Shown: piece after piece, positions 26,031-33,192 of the stretch | Layout of the letters: each line of letters starts with the position of its first letter | Position numbering within the stretch: the first letter of the stretch is position 1 | Assembly: GCA_028691965.1 (NCBI GenBank) | Contig: JAQUYE010000027.1 | Span: 1 to 34,559 of the forward strand | DNA from: Paludibacter sp. | GTDB taxonomy: Bacteria; Bacteroidota; Bacteroidia; Bacteroidales; Paludibacteraceae | Direction of reading: 5' to 3' | DNA length: 34,559 bases | The notes under the pieces: generated by a model | What the model saw: only the letters and a program-made list of their open reading frames with translations | What the model was told of the DNA's origin: nothing | Database searches by the model: none | Translations under genes and position numbers: made by a program

Positions 26031-26083
26031 AGCGGGCTGTCAGGGCAAGGGCGATTACAACCACCCTTCCAGGATAGCCCGCT
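26031..26083 (-). terminator. Hairpin terminator shared by convergent genes, overlapping the LuxR-type stop codon
   Basis: An 11-bp stem (26031-26041 with 26073-26083, core AGCGGGCT/AGCCCGCT, one G-U pair) encloses a smaller AAGGG/CCCTT helix. On the minus strand it is followed by ACATTTTTT, a good intrinsic terminator for the regulator gene. On the plus strand the tail is only TTTACTAATT, so termination of the barrel gene may be weaker. The regulator's last codons and TAA (26055-26057) lie within the hairpin. Confidence 0.7.
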
Positions 26084-26465
26084 TTACTAATTCCGATGAG
26101 CTGTTACTTTCGGTCTTAAACAACATACTCTTACGGTGATTCTTCACCGTATGCTCACTCAAAAAGAGCTTGTCGGCTATCTGCTTGCTCGAAAACCCAT
26201 CCGCCATCAGCCGCAGCACTTTCAATTCCGATTTCGTAATCTCCGGATGCTCTGTTTGCATCGAATTATGCTGATGCAGCTGAATCTTCTTAATGTGATG
26301 CTCATCCGAGCTGTCGAGTATATAATGCGTATACTCCCGATTGGCAACCAAACTGCTGATATCCGACATGATATTCAAAAAATAGATGGGCTCCATTTTC
26401 GAGTTGAACAGGATTGGAATACTCTGCACCAGCACATGCTTAAGGATTCCGTTCTTACATTTCAA
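26055..26465 (-). pseudogene. 5'-truncated LuxR-type regulator (PAS remnant plus LuxR HTH)
   Basis: The C-terminal half is a clean LuxR/GerE helix-turn-helix (ITKSELKVLRLMADGFSSKQIA, then SEHTVKNHRKSM). Before it, KNGILKHVLVQSIPILFN and PIYFLNIMSDISS look like the last strands of a PAS-type sensor domain. Proteins of this kind normally have another 100 or so residues upstream. Here the frame (VNRTLDLKCKNG) runs straight into the repeat element near 26496 and stays open through it to about 26660 without a natural start. The only start codon near the regulator part is TTG at 26463-26465, with no convincing ribosome-binding site. I read it as a gene cut by the repeat. The HTH could still be made as a short protein. 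Confidence 0.75.
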
Positions 26466-26495
26466 ATCGAGCGTTCGGTTTACCTTAATAAACGG

Positions 26496-26620
26496 CCCCT
26501 GAAGGGAAGCTGGAAATCCTCCTTGTCTGAGCCCGCAGGGCGAGTTTGGAGGATTTCGCTTTCCGAAGGTCGCCTTGTTGAGCGAAGCGACGATAGTTGG
26601 AACCCGGCAGCATCCCGCGA
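26496..26620 (+). repeat. Structured interspersed repeat, copy 2 (one end missing)
   Basis: Homologous to the reverse complement of 23247-23414 from CCCCTGAAGG onward. The core hairpin is GAAATCCTCC (26513-26522) with GGAGGATTTC (26548-26557), extended by GGGAAGC/GCTTTCC, with inner hairpin GCCC-GCA-GGGC (26531-26541). It continues with GAGCGAAGCGACGATAG and GGAACCCGGCAG. The arm beyond the core found in copy 1 is missing here, exactly where the truncated regulator gene begins. Several base differences from copy 1 preserve pairing. Confidence 0.8.
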
Positions 26621-26685
26621 GATATAAGAAGGTGACGGATAACAGTGATCAATGATCCGGCCTTAGTAAATGTGAATGCCCGACC

Positions 26686-27465
26686 TTAGCTGTTCAGCCA
26701 GCGTGCAATATCGAACTGCTTCATTACCACTTTATAGTCGCGGTACAAATCTCCTACTTCGCCCTGCCCTTTGTAGTTCTTCAGCCATACCGTTGATGAC
26801 AGGTCCGGATATTCATTTGCCGTAAAACAAACCTTACGGGGAAACTCCAGGGCATCAAACTGCGCAATATGTTGCGGCGTACACAAATCGCGTTCGGAAA
26901 AAGAAATGAACAGCCTGTCCCAGTTGATGCGCTCTACCCTTCGCTCCCACTTTTCACGCGCCTCCTGCTCACTATGATAATGCAGAAAATGAATCTCTAT
27001 ATCGTCGCCCAACACGCCGATGGGATAGGAAGGGTTCGAACCGATGGAGTAAGGAATGGAAGGGTTCGAACCGATGGAGTAAGGAATGGGAGGGTTCGAA
27101 CCAGCAGGAGTGGTCGGGGGGGCACCGGAACTTATGGACGTAGCGGGGGGAATCCGGCATGCGGGGTTATCAGCAGCGGGGTTTGGAGCAGCAAGATGAC
27201 GCGACACTGTAACAAAGCGCAGCGGCAGCGCGAGGTTTTCCCGCAGCTTGCTCAACAACTTAATATAATCGTCGGCAAAAAGGAATAATCCGGTGAAAGG
27301 AGTTGTGTAGGGCAGGTCCAGCAGCTGGTAAATACGACCGGCCCAGCAGTTATTACAGATGATGGAGAAGTCGCGCGCAACGACCTCTCTGCGTAAGCTT
27401 CGACCTGAACGGAAGATCAGGTAGTTGCGGAAGTCACTTTTTAGCTTTCTTAGCCACTTTTTCAT
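26686..27465 (-). CDS. DUF1919-type exopolysaccharide biosynthesis protein with a low-complexity insert
   Basis: The protein has about 259 aa, cytosolic. The DUF1919 pattern is clear on both sides of an insert: FSIICNNCWAGRIYQLLDLPYTTPF near residue 35, then DDIEIHFLHYHSEQEAREKWERR and FISFSERDLCT. Members sit in polysaccharide clusters and are probably transferases, but the reaction is unproven. Residues about 90-150 are Pro/Ala/Ser-rich and include two 10-residue GSNPxIPYSI units and a shorter one, encoded by DNA tandem repeats. I chose ATG 27465 (MKKWLRKLK); it overlaps the end of the upstream GT gene by 32 bp. The longer in-frame extension to 27546 translates the other gene's DNA and looks unnatural. 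It is the last gene of the operon. Confidence 0.8.
   Translation of the reverse strand: MKKWLRKLKSDFRNYLIFRSGRSLRREVVARDFSIICNNCWAGRIYQLLDLPYTTPFTGLFLFADDYIKLLSKLRENLALPLRFVTVSRHLAAPNPAADNPACRIPPATSISSGAPPTTPAGSNPPIPYSIGSNPSIPYSIGSNPSYPIGVLGDDIEIHFLHYHSEQEAREKWERRVERINWDRLFISFSERDLCTPQHIAQFDALEFPRKVCFTANEYPDLSSTVWLKNYKGQGEVGDLYRDYKVVMKQFDIARWLNS
27018..27101 (-). repeat. In-frame tandem repeat, 30-bp units (24 + 30 + 30 bp)
   Basis: Two 30-bp units (27042-27071 and 27072-27101) differ at one base, and a 24-bp shortened unit precedes them (27018-27041). Each contains the palindrome GGTTCGAACC. All lengths are multiples of three, so copy number changes would keep the DUF1919 frame. Confidence 0.9.
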
Positions 27466-28558
27466 CCGAATACCGGTGTGAGAGAAACAGATCCATGTAC
27501 TGACGGGTAATCTTGTCCCAGGTATACTGCTCATGCGCCAGGACATACATCTCCTGTCCCAATTTCCGAAGCATCTCCTGCTTTCCGTTGGTACTAATCA
27601 GTTCGTACAACTCGTCCTCATCGCGGAAATACACCGCCTTATCATAGGTTGTCTCGCGGTTATACGGACAATCAAAGGCGAATACCGGCAAACCCAGGCT
27701 CATCGCTTCGAGCAGGGCCGGGTTAGTACCTCCCGCACTATGACCATGTATATATAAGGTAGCATTGCTGCGCAGCTGATTCAGTATTTTCTGATTGTAG
27801 ATAGGGTCCAGCAGGATCAGGTAGGGAATATCGGCATACTTTTCCCGCAACTGCCTGCCGTACTTACTATTGTCCCAGTTGCCCACCACTACCAGTGGCC
27901 GCTGCATCTTGTTAAACGCCTCCAGCACCAGGTGAATATTATTCTCGGGTTCGATGCGGCACACCTTGAAGGCATAGGTATTCGGCAACCTGTACTTTTC
28001 ACGGAAGCGGTCCTTCAACGCGATCTTTTCCACATGATCACCCCCGTAAGGAATAAAAACGCTGTCAATACCGTATTCCTGCTTCACATAGCGCTGAATA
28101 GCTTTGTTGTCCGACAACACCACATCCGAGTACTTCACCGCCATCCGTTCCGAAAACTTCAGGTAAGCCCGGGCCAGCTTGCTCCATTTCTGACGCTTGT
28201 GTTCCAGTCCGTCGATATTCGTTATAATCCTCTTGGTACGATTGAAGATCCGGTAGAAAGGAAGAATGATGCTCCCCGACACTCCCAGCACCAGCACTAC
28301 ATCGCTACTGCATACCGCATGAATAAACGAAACAATATCGTATATCACACTCTGAATGCCATTCCCCGAAAGCGGAATATACTTCAGGTGGGCCTTATTA
28401 TAACTCTTGCGCTTATCGTTTCTGTAAGTCGGACCGCTGCAATATACCGTAATATCCAGTTTCCTGCCCAGGTAATAGGTTAAATATTGGACCAGAGTCT
28501 CAAACCCCCCGTACCGGGCCGGAATGCCTACACTTCCGACAATAGACACTTTCAACAT
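27434..28558 (-). CDS. DUF1972-type glycosyltransferase (rhamnosyltransferase-like, GT4 fold)
   Basis: This 374-aa cytosolic enzyme begins with SIVGSVGIPARYGGFETLV, the hallmark of the DUF1972/RfbF-like N-terminal domain found in beta-1,4-rhamnosyltransferases of streptococcal capsule and similar enzymes. The C-terminal GT-B domain has HGHSAGGTNPALLEAMSLGLPV, which binds the nucleotide sugar. The donor (dTDP-rhamnose by family precedent) is inferred. The start overlaps the preceding GT gene by 7 bp and its end overlaps the DUF1919 start, so translation is coupled. Unlike its two upstream GT4 neighbours it has no low-complexity insert between domains. Confidence 0.88.
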   Translation of the reverse strand: MLKVSIVGSVGIPARYGGFETLVQYLTYYLGRKLDITVYCSGPTYRNDKRKSYNKAHLKYIPLSGNGIQSVIYDIVSFIHAVCSSDVVLVLGVSGSIILPFYRIFNRTKRIITNIDGLEHKRQKWSKLARAYLKFSERMAVKYSDVVLSDNKAIQRYVKQEYGIDSVFIPYGGDHVEKIALKDRFREKYRLPNTYAFKVCRIEPENNIHLVLEAFNKMQRPLVVVGNWDNSKYGRQLREKYADIPYLILLDPIYNQKILNQLRSNATLYIHGHSAGGTNPALLEAMSLGLPVFAFDCPYNRETTYDKAVYFRDEDELYELISTNGKQEMLRKLGQEMYVLAHEQYTWDKITRQYMDLFLSHRYSDEKVAKKAKK

Positions 28559-29793
28559 GATAAGGTATTATTGGGTTGACTACTATTTTCGTTTAACACT
28601 TGCATAAGCTGTTCGGTAAAAACCGACAATTTAAATTCTGAAGCCCTGGCCACCGCTCGTTCTGAAAAATGATGGTACAACTCCGGTGAGCTGAATAAAC
28701 GCTCTATCTTTTCTTTTAGTTCTTCTACATTTCTGCCATCCACCTGAAAACCGTTCCACCCGTCGGTCACCAACTCTACCGGTCCGCCCACCGGGGGAAC
28801 AATCGCCGGAACTCCATGTGCCATGGCTTCCAGAATGGTCAGACCGAATGTCTCCACACACTGATCCGGCAAAGTGAGGTTCAACAACACACCTGCCCGC
28901 CTGTAAAACGGTCGCAAGTCAGTCTGCGCTGCATACACCTTCACATTGGCGCCCGCGACCGACTTCGCACAAAACCGGTCCACTTCTTCCTGCGTCGCAC
29001 TCAACACCAGCTCAAAGCGTCGCTCAGGCATCAGCTCACTCAGTTTCAGAAACTGATAAATCCCCTTGTATGCCCTCATCGCCGCTATCAACAACACGCT
29101 GCTGTCGGCTGCTGCTGAAGTGCGGGTAGTTGACCATGCCGGATCGGCTGCTGCTGAAGTGCGGGTAGTTGACCATGCCGGATCGGCTGCAGCTGACTGC
29201 GAGTCGTGCCGGGAATCGGGAGCAGCTGACTGTATGTATTCCGCGCCGGATCGTTGCATCGGCATCATCTCCTCCTCCAGTGCATTATAAATCCTTTTCC
29301 CCGGTAGCGCTACTCCCCGGTAACAATTTTGCACGTAATCAGATACGTAGATAGCCTTCGTAGCTGCAAAGGTAAAAAATTTCAAATTAAAACGCGACAA
29401 ACAATCCGACTTATTGTAATTTTCATGGACATGATACACCACTTCCTTCTTCATCAGCTTGCCGGCAAGGGCTGCTCCCCAGGGCAAGAGCGTATTGATA
29501 TATACCACTACTTCTTCATTCCGGTAATTGCGCAACAAAATAAGAAACATAGAGATCTGCGCTCTGAGGTAGTCGAGCAGCGTGCGGACCTTATTTTCAC
29601 TCCAGCGATAGTTAAACCAGTGGTACTGCACTTCGGGGAGGTACGACAGGAAACCGTCGCCGCGACTGGTAATCAGATCGATTCCATAGCCCTGCTGCTG
29701 AAGCTGGCGGATCACCTGCGCGAGTACCTTCGGACTGCCCGTGTAGTTGTTCAGCAGGTGCACACATACGATTCGTTTCACCGGCTTATCCAT
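28552..29793 (-). CDS. GT4-family glycosyltransferase with a repeat-built interdomain insert
   Basis: The protein has about 413 aa and a GT-B fold. The N-domain begins IVCVHLLNNYTGSPKVLAQV; the C-domain has LLIAAMRAYKGIYQF and the nucleotide-sugar motif ETFGLTILEAMAHGVPAIVP. Between them (about 188-230) is an Ala/Ser/Thr-rich stretch with two identical 13-residue SAAADPAWSTTRT units. This lies in the flexible linker between the two Rossmann domains. Start chosen at ATG 29793 (MDKPVKRIVCV), overlapping the upstream gene by 16 bp; the longer in-frame extension is other-frame coding. Donor and acceptor sugars unknown. Confidence 0.88.
   Translation of the reverse strand: MDKPVKRIVCVHLLNNYTGSPKVLAQVIRQLQQQGYGIDLITSRGDGFLSYLPEVQYHWFNYRWSENKVRTLLDYLRAQISMFLILLRNYRNEEVVVYINTLLPWGAALAGKLMKKEVVYHVHENYNKSDCLSRFNLKFFTFAATKAIYVSDYVQNCYRGVALPGKRIYNALEEEMMPMQRSGAEYIQSAAPDSRHDSQSAAADPAWSTTRTSAAADPAWSTTRTSAAADSSVLLIAAMRAYKGIYQFLKLSELMPERRFELVLSATQEEVDRFCAKSVAGANVKVYAAQTDLRPFYRRAGVLLNLTLPDQCVETFGLTILEAMAHGVPAIVPPVGGPVELVTDGWNGFQVDGRNVEELKEKIERLFSSPELYHHFSERAVARASEFKLSVFTEQLMQVLNENSSQPNNTLSC
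29106..29232 (-). repeat. In-frame tandem repeat, 39-bp units
   Basis: Two identical 39-bp units (29106-29144, 29145-29183) are followed by a degenerate 33-bp unit (29184-29216) and a partial one. Identity of the two full units suggests recent duplication. All full steps are multiples of three and keep the glycosyltransferase frame. Confidence 0.9.
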
Positions 29794-31142
29794 GCTTCTA
29801 TCGTTTGAGTGTATAGTTCTGTTAGTTGTTCTCTCCGTGCTGCCCAGCTGTACCTGCGGGCACAAGCGCGGGTTCCTGTGGATAGAGTTGCCAGTCGACC
29901 GGGCTCCGCTACCAACTCCTGCAGCGTTGTGGCAAGCGTTTCCACTACCTGCGTGTACGACTCTACCGGTATGCGTATACCGCAGTCGTCGCACAGCACA
30001 TCATGCATCCCGCAGTGATCCAGACTCAGCGTGGGCACTCCCTTGCTCATGGCTTCCCAAATAGTCGTGGGGTTGCCTTCGCTCAGACTGGTAATCAGGT
30101 GCAGGGAGGCGACGCTGAGCAGCTCATCCACCCTGGTGCGGTCGACACGACCGTGCCACACCAGGTTGGTAATGCCCTTCGATTGGGCATAGTCCTGCAG
30201 CGAGGGGCGCAGCGGACCGTCACCAATTATATCCACCACAAATCCTGAACGGTCGGGCATCGCCGCCAACGCCTCCAACAGGATAATAAGCGCCTTGCCG
30301 GCATCAATTCTACCGATCCACACGAAGCGAAGGGGAATCATGGCGACGCCGGGGGCAGAAGGAGCGACTCCGTGCAAGGAAGATGTACCCGCAGCGGATA
30401 GCCCGGGGCCAGCCGATCCTGACGATAAGGGGAAGACCGGTGAAGCAGCGTCATCTGTAACAATGCAATTCTCCGGCATATACACACTTTCCTTCCCATG
30501 GATACTCCTGAACTTGTTCTGATTTTCGGTGGTTGCCGTAAGCAGCAGATCGGTGTGCTTCAGGGCGTTGGCAACGCGCCGGTTATGACGCAACTGCCAG
30601 TTATTAATCAGCGAGCGTAGTAGTCCGAACTTCCACTTTGCCGCCGCAGGCAAGGCCGGCCATAAGGCACGCGGGTAATTGGAAACACCCCCTACCGGTC
30701 CCCAGAGGTAAGGCAGGTCGATCTTCCACAGATAACCCGGCTCCCGGTACCCGATGGGGTTCAGGTAATGTATCAAATCAAACTCCTCCCGGCGGGTAAG
30801 TTCAAGGGCCACGCGGTACACCTGCCGGTGCCAGAGCGCATAGGCCAGGTAAAAACTGTAGGTGAATATGCCGCGACGGTTCAGACCGTTCAGCCAGTTT
30901 GCCAGTCCGGAAGGGCGCACGGCGATAAAGCGTACATTCGGCATCGGATGTTCCGCCAGGTAATTCTCCAGCTCCTCCACATCACCCAGGTGCTCGCCCG
31001 CGGCGCCATAGAGCACTACCAGTTCGTGGTCGACCGACATATGGGTCACATAGTTCCAGCCCACCGAGTATTCCGATCCGCGAAAAGGCGAGATCATATA
31101 ACTCAGCACCAGCACCTTCCTATGTCGAATAGTTTCCTTCAT
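29778..31142 (-). CDS. GT4-family glycosyltransferase with a low-complexity interdomain insert
   Basis: The protein has about 454 aa and a GT-B fold. The N-domain starts VLVLSYMISPFRGSEYSVGWN; the C-domain has LRFVWIGRIDAGKALIILLEAL and LHLITSLSEGNPTTIWEAMSKGVPTL with the EGNP-x4-EAMS donor motif. Residues about 226-268, between VTDDAAS and LRFVWIG, are Ser/Gly/Ala/Pro-rich and look like an added linker. Start chosen at ATG 31142 (MKETIRHRKVLV), 2 bp after the polymerase stop codon; the earlier in-frame start would overlap that gene. Sugar specificity unknown. Confidence 0.88.
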   Translation of the reverse strand: MKETIRHRKVLVLSYMISPFRGSEYSVGWNYVTHMSVDHELVVLYGAAGEHLGDVEELENYLAEHPMPNVRFIAVRPSGLANWLNGLNRRGIFTYSFYLAYALWHRQVYRVALELTRREEFDLIHYLNPIGYREPGYLWKIDLPYLWGPVGGVSNYPRALWPALPAAAKWKFGLLRSLINNWQLRHNRRVANALKHTDLLLTATTENQNKFRSIHGKESVYMPENCIVTDDAASPVFPLSSGSAGPGLSAAGTSSLHGVAPSAPGVAMIPLRFVWIGRIDAGKALIILLEALAAMPDRSGFVVDIIGDGPLRPSLQDYAQSKGITNLVWHGRVDRTRVDELLSVASLHLITSLSEGNPTTIWEAMSKGVPTLSLDHCGMHDVLCDDCGIRIPVESYTQVVETLATTLQELVAEPGRLATLSTGTRACARRYSWAARREQLTELYTQTIEAWISR

Positions 31143-31144
31143 CC

Positions 31145-32278
31145 CTACTGAAAATAAAATTGAAAGGGTGCACACCAGGCAGCCTTATTGGCAATGGCCA
31201 TCACGAACCAGAGCAGGTAGACCGCCACCAATCCTGTACCTATATAATATTGTAACTTATCTTTGTTCACCGAAAACAGGTAATACAGAAAAAAGCTCAG
31301 CACCACGAAGCGCAGCGAGCTAAAGTAGAAAAACGCACGCGCCAGCACCATCGAGTTGGCAGCCGGAGCTATCACCCCCCACAGCATCGCAATAAAGAAC
31401 AAATTATAATACAGGTAGAAATGCTGCTCCTTAAAAGCTTCCTTCAGGCGCTTACTATACAATATTATAATCAGGTTGACCCCTAAACTAAAGAAATAAC
31501 CGGCCGTATACCCACCTCCGTCTTCAAAAAACAAATCCGTCTGCTCATCCATGTTCGCATAATCAACATAATTAAGCAGCAAGGCCAGCTGTCCGAAGTT
31601 CTCAAACAAATACCCGATAATCGGAATCGCCAGCACCACCAACGCCAGTACGAGTCCCAGCTGCACCTTCACCGATGCAAACCAGTCGCGCCCCAGCACA
31701 AAATACAGGGGGATAAACAGCAGCGCACTCTTGTGCATCAAAAACGCCAGCACCGAAAACAACAGATAGGGTAGCAGTCGCCGCTGAATAATAAAACGCG
31801 TACTGTACAAAAAGAACGAAAATGCCAGCGCCTGCCGGATGATGTTCATCGATTCGAACAGGTAGAGCGAGGTGAAGTAGAAAAACACGACCCAGGGCAG
31901 CATAAAGCGGTAGTCGTAGGCCCAGCGGTACACAAAATAAATCTGCAGGAAAGCCGTCACCATAAACAGCGCGGGGTAATCCAGGCTCAGCAGTCGCAAC
32001 GACGCCATCAGGTAATAAAAGCCCGTCTCAAAATGCGTAGTATTCCGCAACTCAAATATATCCAGGTCGTTGTAAGCATCAAAATACGAACCGTAATCGC
32101 CCCCTACATTAAAGCGCATCCCCACCACCAGGGTAAACAGGGCCACCGAGGCAGCACCCACCACTAAGTAGTTGCGCCGCTGCACCTCCTCCTCTCCACC
32201 CGGCTCAAACTTTCCCTTCACCGCCAGGTAGAGCAGTATGCTCAGCAATACGAAATATACACTATAGGCCTGTATCAT
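31145..32278 (-). CDS. EpsG/Wzy-like polysaccharide polymerase
   Basis: The inner-membrane protein has about 377 aa and roughly ten hydrophobic helices. EpsG-type features are VVGMRFNVGGDYGSYFDAY early in the protein, FESMNIIRQALAFSFFLYS and LAFLMHKSALLFIPLYF. Such proteins join repeat units of surface polysaccharides in the periplasm, working with a Wzx flippase, and one is encoded upstream here. Start chosen at ATG 32278 (MIQAYSVYF), giving a 4-bp ATGA overlap with the GT2 gene; the longer in-frame form would begin inside that gene. Confidence 0.85.
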   Translation of the reverse strand: MIQAYSVYFVLLSILLYLAVKGKFEPGGEEEVQRRNYLVVGAASVALFTLVVGMRFNVGGDYGSYFDAYNDLDIFELRNTTHFETGFYYLMASLRLLSLDYPALFMVTAFLQIYFVYRWAYDYRFMLPWVVFFYFTSLYLFESMNIIRQALAFSFFLYSTRFIIQRRLLPYLLFSVLAFLMHKSALLFIPLYFVLGRDWFASVKVQLGLVLALVVLAIPIIGYLFENFGQLALLLNYVDYANMDEQTDLFFEDGGGYTAGYFFSLGVNLIIILYSKRLKEAFKEQHFYLYYNLFFIAMLWGVIAPAANSMVLARAFFYFSSLRFVVLSFFLYYLFSVNKDKLQYYIGTGLVAVYLLWFVMAIANKAAWCAPFQFYFQ

Positions 32279-33192
32279 CTGATTCGGAGTTGTAGCATAG
32301 CAATTAAATATTTCACACTCAGGGTATAGGCTATCGCTCTCCACACAGCACCGGCAGGCAGTTCCCTGCGGAGGGTGCGGCGGTCGGCCCTATTCGCCTG
32401 CTTCCCGTAATAATAAACTCCGCTGAAGGCCAGCAACAAATACTTCGAATAGATGCGGCGGTCGGACCAGCTGTGGCAGCGCACCGAACGAAAAGCTTCC
32501 AGCTGCTGCATCACCGTGACCAGGTACCTGCAATGCGACAAAGCCGCGAGGGAAGTCGACAGCGAATTCTCCCTGAAATTATACACATAGTTCGAGTCGC
32601 ACCGGTACACCACCGTCGCAGCGGTAAACAGCAACACAGGCGTGTACAGCGTATCTTCGTGGACTACCGGATAATAAAAAAGCCCGTGCTCCAGCAAGAA
32701 ACTCCGCTTCACGCAATAATGCCACACCGGACTCTCCACCAGGTGCAGGTCGAGGTAAGCACTCCCACTGTAAACCCGTCCTTCAACAGCCTTATTAGCC
32801 TGTGCCGACGGCCGTCCATCAGGATACTCAAAAGCAAAGTCAATCACATCCGCCCCGGCTGATTCACCATACGCACACACCCTCGCCACTGCCCCTTCCG
32901 TCAACCAGTCGTCCTGATCAATGCACCAGATATACCTGCCCCCGCATGCGCGGATGCCGGTATTCCGCGCCTCACTCAGTCCGCGGTTTTCCTGCTCTAC
33001 CACCTTCACATTCGGATAGCGCGAAGCATAGCCGGCAATCACGGCAGCCGATCCATCCGTCGACCCGTCGTTTACCACCACCACTTCAAACAGCTCCAAC
33101 GCAGGATGATCGCGGTAGATGCTGTCGATGCAGGGAGCGATAAAGCGCTCTCCGTTGTACACCGTGACGACTATGCTCAGCTGTTTCCTCAT
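32275..33192 (-). CDS. GT2-family glycosyltransferase
   Basis: This 305-aa enzyme has a GT-A fold. SIVVTVYNGERFI and VVNDGSTDGS (41-48) bind the nucleotide. RGLSEARNTGI and IDQDDW (92-96, in place of the common DxD) form the metal/donor site. ESPVWHYCVKRSFL and HEDTLYTPVLLF fit the acceptor side of capsule GT2 enzymes. Both ends overlap neighbours by 4 bp (ATGA), a sign of translational coupling. Donor unknown. Confidence 0.92.
   Translation of the reverse strand: MRKQLSIVVTVYNGERFIAPCIDSIYRDHPALELFEVVVVNDGSTDGSAAVIAGYASRYPNVKVVEQENRGLSEARNTGIRACGGRYIWCIDQDDWLTEGAVARVCAYGESAGADVIDFAFEYPDGRPSAQANKAVEGRVYSGSAYLDLHLVESPVWHYCVKRSFLLEHGLFYYPVVHEDTLYTPVLLFTAATVVYRCDSNYVYNFRENSLSTSLAALSHCRYLVTVMQQLEAFRSVRCHSWSDRRIYSKYLLLAFSGVYYYGKQANRADRRTLRRELPAGAVWRAIAYTLSVKYLIAMLQLRIR

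Noticed and set aside
26136..26627. Plus-strand open frame of 163 codons over the LuxR-type fragment
   Set aside because: It is antisense to a clear LuxR HTH and ends inside the repeat element.
27018..27110. Three copies of GGGTTCGAACC, like a tRNA T-arm, or a short CRISPR-like array
   Set aside because: The copies are 30 bp apart in tandem units without spacers, no acceptor or anticodon stem is found, and the DNA is an in-frame part of the DUF1919 gene.
27434..27465. Possible frameshift joining the DUF1972 GT and DUF1919 genes
   Set aside because: Both proteins have complete, natural ends, and a 32-bp overlap fits the coupled arrangement of the rest of the operon.
29794..29994. 67-codon N-terminal extension of the GT4 gene that starts at 29793
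   Set aside because: It overlaps the C-terminal coding of the upstream GT4 gene and has no GT-like sequence; the Rossmann strand begins right after ATG 29793.
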